Shown one piece after another: positions 60,826 to 64,000 of a stretch of DNA of 64,000 bases. The notes beneath the pieces are model-generated. The model made no database searches, was not told the DNA's origin, and saw only the letters and a program-made list of their open reading frames with translations. A program made the position numbers and the translations under genes. Within the stretch, counting starts at the first letter, position 1, and each line of letters starts with the position of its first letter. This stretch comes from DATAEY01 sp045805565 (GTDB lineage: Bacteria > Actinomycetota > Thermoleophilia > Solirubrobacterales > Solirubrobacteraceae): assembly GCA_045805565.1 (NCBI GenBank), contig JBJMKZ010000028.1, positions 16,533 through 80,532 of the forward strand. Reading direction: 5' to 3'.

Positions 60826-62256
60826 ATGGCGACGGCGTCAGACGCGATCGGGGGCCGCTACCGCGTGCTCGGCGCGCTGGGCTCGGGCGGGATGGCCTCG
60901 GTGGTGCTCGCCGAGGACAGCCTGCTGGGCCGTCGCGTGGCGATCAAACGCCTCCACACCGAGCGCGTCGCCGGGTTCAGTGGCCGGTTTCGCCGCGAGG
61001 CGAGGATCGGCGCCTCGATCAGCCACCCGAACCTGGTGGCGGTCTACGACGTCCTTCCGGCGGAGGACGACCTTCTGCTGGTGATGGAGTACGTCGAGGG
61101 CCAGACCCTCGCCGATGCGTTGCGCGACGGACCGCTCGACCCTCGACGCGCGATGGAGATCCTCGAGGCGACGGCTGCCGGTCTCGACCACCTGCACGAG
61201 AGTGGAGTGGTGCATCGCGACGTCAAGCCCTCGAACATCCTGTTGGGTCGCGCTGGGACGGTGAAGCTCGCCGACCTGGGAATTGCGTCCGCGGCGGAGA
61301 TGACACGGGTCACCCAGTCGGGGGCGGTCCTCGGCACCGCTCGCTACCTCGCCCCCGAGCTCTTCGCCGGCCACGAGGCCACCCCCGCGTCGGACATCTA
61401 CGCCCTCGCCGCGGTGGCGTTCGAGGCCCTGTCGGGACGCCCGGCCAGAGAGGGAAGCACCCCTTTGCAGATCGCGCGCAGCGCGACCGAGGATCCCGCC
61501 CCCGACCTTCGCGGGGCGTGGCCTCGGGCGACCCGCGAGGCAGCGGCGGTCCTGAGGCGCGGTATGGCGACCGACCCCGCCGATCGCCCGCCCACGGCCC
61601 GCAACCTCGCCCGGGAGCTGGCACGGGCGCTGGCTGTCGAGCCGGCGGCGGCGATCCCGGAGCCGGCACGCCGGCCCACCCCCGGGCCGGCGCTAAGTTC
61701 CGGCCCGCCCCCTCCCGAGCCGCCACGTCCCGGCCCGCCCCCTCCCGAGCCGCCACGCCGTGACCGGCCCCGCAGAAGCCACGTGGCCTGGGGCATCCCG
61801 GCGACCCTATTGGTCCTGGCCGGGGTGGCGCTGGTGGTCGTCCTGATGAGCGGCCGCGGCCCCGCCGGTGACACCAAGGGCCCCGCCGAGGGCGGCTCCG
61901 CCTCGCGGTCGACCACCGCTCGCCATCCGCCCGTGGCGTCGTCGTCGGAACCCGCCGCGGTGGTGCAGGCGTTCTACCAGCGGGCGGCGGCCCACCGCTA
62001 CCAGGATGCGTGGGCGCTGGCCAGCCCCAACTTCCGCGCCCAGCTGGGCGGATTCGCCGCATTCCGGGCCCAGTTCCGATCTCTGCGCTCGATCGCCTTC
62101 GAACGCCTCTCCATCGTCAGCCAGGCAGGCGATCGGGCGGTGGTGGCCATCAGGACGACCGCGGTCCATTCCGACCACGTCGACCGCTGCTCGGGTACGG
62201 TCGACGCGGTGCGGCGTCCCCGATGGGTGGTCGACCACATCGCCGTCGCCTGCTGA
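60826..62256 (+). CDS. Membrane Ser/Thr protein kinase with NTF2-like extracellular domain
   Basis: 476 residues. Kinase domain 1-270: GALGSGGMAS glycine loop, VAIK (Lys41), HRDVKPSN with Asp132, metal motif DLG at 150-152 (instead of DFG), APE. A Pro-rich juxtamembrane repeat (about 290-315), one membrane helix 320-342, then an extracellular domain from 377 (EPAAVVQAFYQRAAAHRYQD) resembling NTF2/DUF4878-like sensors. Receptor kinase topology. ATG 60826. Confidence 0.9.
   Translation: MATASDAIGGRYRVLGALGSGGMASVVLAEDSLLGRRVAIKRLHTERVAGFSGRFRREARIGASISHPNLVAVYDVLPAEDDLLLVMEYVEGQTLADALRDGPLDPRRAMEILEATAAGLDHLHESGVVHRDVKPSNILLGRAGTVKLADLGIASAAEMTRVTQSGAVLGTARYLAPELFAGHEATPASDIYALAAVAFEALSGRPAREGSTPLQIARSATEDPAPDLRGAWPRATREAAAVLRRGMATDPADRPPTARNLARELARALAVEPAAAIPEPARRPTPGPALSSGPPPPEPPRPGPPPPEPPRRDRPRRSHVAWGIPATLLVLAGVALVVVLMSGRGPAGDTKGPAEGGSASRSTTARHPPVASSSEPAAVVQAFYQRAAAHRYQDAWALASPNFRAQLGGFAAFRAQFRSLRSIAFERLSIVSQAGDRAVVAIRTTAVHSDHVDRCSGTVDAVRRPRWVVDHIAVAC
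61700..61757 (+). repeat. 30-bp tandem repeat in kinase linker
   Basis: CCGGCCCGCCCCCTCCCGAG begins each of two 28-base copies at 61700 and 61730 (period 30), coding GPPPPEPPRP-type decapeptides; slippage-prone, could vary among strains. Confidence 0.8.
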
Positions 62257-62293
62257 CTCGCATCCGGGGGTCGATCGCCTCGCGCGCGCCGAG

Positions 62294-63838
62294 ATGAGAG
62301 AACTGGCGGATCACGGGCAAGTACAGGACATGACCGTCGAGCTTCCCGACCGCTTCCGGGTCACCGGGCATGTCGCCCGTGGGGGCATGGCCTCGATCTG
62401 GGCGGCCGAAGACCTGTTGCTGGGACGGCAGGTGGCGATCAAGGTCCTGGCCACCCAGTTCTTGAGCGATGCGAACGCGGTACGGCGATTCCAGCGTGAG
62501 GCGCGCGCTGCCGCCAGCCTCTCGAGCCATCCCAACGTGGTGACGATCTTCGACGTCGGCGAGCATCGGGGCCGGCCGTTCATCGTCATGGAGTACATGA
62601 GCGGCGGCAGCGTGGCCGACGTGATGCGAGGGGGTCGCCGACCGCCCCACAGGGACGTCATGCGCTGGTTGGACCAGGCCGCCGGCGCGCTCGACGCCGC
62701 CCATCAGAGCGGCGTCGTCCACCGCGACGTCAAGCCGGGCAACCTGCTGCTCGACGACAAGGGCCGCCTCGGGGTCACCGACTTCGGGATCGCCCGGCTC
62801 GCGTTCGACACCCCGGTCACGAGCACCGGAGAGGTGCTGGGCACCGCGGCGTACCTGGCTCCCGAGCAGGCGGAGGGCGATGCCGGCACCCCCGCCAGCG
62901 ACCGGTACGCGCTCGCCGTCGTCGCCTATGAGCTCCTGACCGGAAGTCGTCCCTTCAGGGGCGAGAGCTTCGCCGCCCAGGCGCATCAGCACGTCAAGTC
63001 CGACCCGGTTCCGCCGAGCCGGCGCGTGGCGGGGGAGCTCCCGCGAGGCGTCGATGCGGCACTCCTGCGCGGCCTCGAGAAGAAGCCCGAGGATCGCTGG
63101 CCCTCCGCCCAGGCGCTGGTCGAGGCGCTCCGGACGGCGTTGATGGGGGAGGGCGCCACCGTGGCGATCGGCGGCACCGCTCCCACCGAGGCGCTCGCGC
63201 CGCGGCGGACCCGAGCCGTGCCTCCGCCGGCCCCGCCACCGCCTCCCCGGACGCCCGTCGGCGCCTCGCGTCGGCCGCCCCGCCAGCCGAGCCCTCGCCG
63301 CCCTGTCGCGGCGCCGGCGCGGGCGGGACCGCGGTCGGCGCCGGCCCGCGAGCGGCGCTGGACGCCCGTGGTGGCACTGGTCGCGGCGGTGGCGGTCCTG
63401 GGAGCGGTCCTCGGCCTGACGCTGGGCGGGGGCGGAGGGCCGGCGCCGGCGCCCAGCCAGCGGACGCGCACCGCGCCGTCCCACACCACGTCGACCTCGT
63501 CGGCGACGCCACCGCAGCCGACCGGCCCGGCGCCGACCCAGCCGTCGCCAGCCGATGGGAGGAGCGTCGCGCAGCTCAACGACGAGGGCTTCCGGTTGAT
63601 CAACGCCAGACAGCCGGATCAGGCGATCCCGCTGCTTCGCCGGGCGGTCGGGATGTGCGGCTCGAGCACCGAGCTGACGTGCGCCTACGCCATGTTCAAC
63701 CTCGGACACGCCCTCCGGCTCGCCGGCCGACCCAAGGAGGCGATCCCGATTCTCGAGCGGCGCCTGCAGATACCCAACCAGCAGGACGTGGTGCGCCAGG
63801 AGCTCGACTCGGCGCGGCGCGAGGCAGGCCAGGGCTGA
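62294..63838 (+). CDS. Membrane Ser/Thr protein kinase with TPR-like extracellular domain
   Basis: 514 residues. Kinase domain 20-285: GHVARGGMASIW, VAIK (Lys50), HRDVKPGN, DFG 163-165, TAAYLAPEQ. A Pro/Arg-rich stretch 305-355 precedes one membrane helix at 358-380, then a Thr/Pro/Ser-rich linker and an extracellular TPR-like pair (LNDEGFRLINARQPDQAIPL and FNLGHALRLAGRPKEAIPIL). ATG 62294; ATG 62330 also possible. 37 bases after the preceding kinase gene, so likely co-transcribed. Confidence 0.9.
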   Translation: MRELADHGQVQDMTVELPDRFRVTGHVARGGMASIWAAEDLLLGRQVAIKVLATQFLSDANAVRRFQREARAAASLSSHPNVVTIFDVGEHRGRPFIVMEYMSGGSVADVMRGGRRPPHRDVMRWLDQAAGALDAAHQSGVVHRDVKPGNLLLDDKGRLGVTDFGIARLAFDTPVTSTGEVLGTAAYLAPEQAEGDAGTPASDRYALAVVAYELLTGSRPFRGESFAAQAHQHVKSDPVPPSRRVAGELPRGVDAALLRGLEKKPEDRWPSAQALVEALRTALMGEGATVAIGGTAPTEALAPRRTRAVPPPAPPPPPRTPVGASRRPPRQPSPRRPVAAPARAGPRSAPARERRWTPVVALVAAVAVLGAVLGLTLGGGGGPAPAPSQRTRTAPSHTTSTSSATPPQPTGPAPTQPSPADGRSVAQLNDEGFRLINARQPDQAIPLLRRAVGMCGSSTELTCAYAMFNLGHALRLAGRPKEAIPILERRLQIPNQQDVVRQELDSARREAGQG

Positions 63839-63940
63839 AACCCAACTGCCCTCTCGCGGATGCCCGACGGCAGGCGGATGCCCCGGGAGGCCCATGGGCG
63901 CGACGTGCGATGCCCGAGCTTGGTTTGCTATCAGCCTCCG

Positions 63941-64000
63941 GTGTCCGCTGATCGCGCTGACATGACCGACGAGGAGCGGAGCTCCGACTCCGGGGCCGAG
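63941..64000 (+). CDS. Possible gene start, cut by window end
   Basis: A frame opens at GTG 63941 (VSADRADMTDEERSSDSGAE) or ATG 63962 and remains open to the window edge. TATCAG lies 7 bases before the GTG as a possible -10 of a leaderless message. The 100 bases between the kinase stop and here show nothing else. Too short to identify. Confidence 0.35.
   Translation, partial: MSADRADMTDEERSSDSGAE

Overview
The window is a very GC-rich chromosomal segment from an actinobacterium, most likely class Thermoleophilia (Solirubrobacterales or relatives). This is an inference from gene content: a lone B12-dependent ribonucleotide reductase with NrdR, CtaA, tandem NTF2/SnoaL-like proteins starting MSRENVE, two TMEM175-type channels, many GTG/TTG starts, and two actinobacterial-style c-di-AMP riboswitches in front of cell-wall hydrolases. 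No taxon was tested by search.

Layout. 1-15.7 kb is a surface-polysaccharide locus: epimerase, nucleotide-sugar dehydrogenase, RmlC, WecG/TagA-type transferase, two further glycosyltransferases, a tightly overlapping ABC-exporter operon (ATPase with C-terminal sugar-recognition domain, coiled-coil protein, GT2-methyltransferase fusion, permease) and a large HAD-type protein; heme A synthase and a TMEM175 channel sit among them. 15.7-25.6 kb is housekeeping and metabolism: MsrB, thioesterase, aldo/keto reductase, Lon, HxlR regulator, Na+/H+ antiporter, a hydrolase-adenylate cyclase fusion, and an endonuclease/phosphatase-fold protein. 25.7-30.9 kb is a nucleotide/DNA block: nrdJ, nrdR with its own operator-like sites, tmk and a DNA polymerase III delta' subunit. 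30.9-35.4 kb holds a PHP phosphoesterase, a c-di-AMP riboswitch and M23 endopeptidase, MmgE/PrpD, YqgE and isoaspartyl peptidase, ending at a tRNA-Thr(CGT).

The tRNA-Thr (35402-35474) and a degenerate copy of its 3' 43 bases at 48232-48273 bracket about 12.8 kb that looks like an old integrated island. Every recognised gene there, apart from the DUF4239 remnant and the VOC protein at the right edge, points the same way. Its left half (35.8-41.2 kb) is the most unusual part of the window: seven copies of a roughly 70-bp hairpin-containing repeat separate six cassette-like segments. These carry two paralogous secreted proteins, five full-length plus two broken NTF2-like proteins (three behind the same leaderless-type promoter), and five small Sec-exported peptides, four of which share a two-cysteine core. 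No integrase or transposase was found. The right half carries a GFA-family enzyme, a pentapeptide-repeat lipoprotein with duplicated caps, TMEM175, an MFS transporter, a small ABM-like protein, a frameshifted DUF4239 gene and a VOC protein.

Right of the island (48.3-64 kb): a second c-di-AMP riboswitch heads a polysaccharide deacetylase, so c-di-AMP probably controls two cell-wall remodelling enzymes here. Then come small secreted/membrane proteins, a kinase-like protein with a degenerate P-loop, DsbA-like, amidohydrolase, flippase-like and cold-shock proteins, short helical proteins, a guanine/cytosine-type deaminase, a two-domain ABM membrane protein, an FAD oxidase of the berberine-bridge type, a DUF427 protein, a lipoprotein and two tandem Ser/Thr protein kinases with different extracellular domains.
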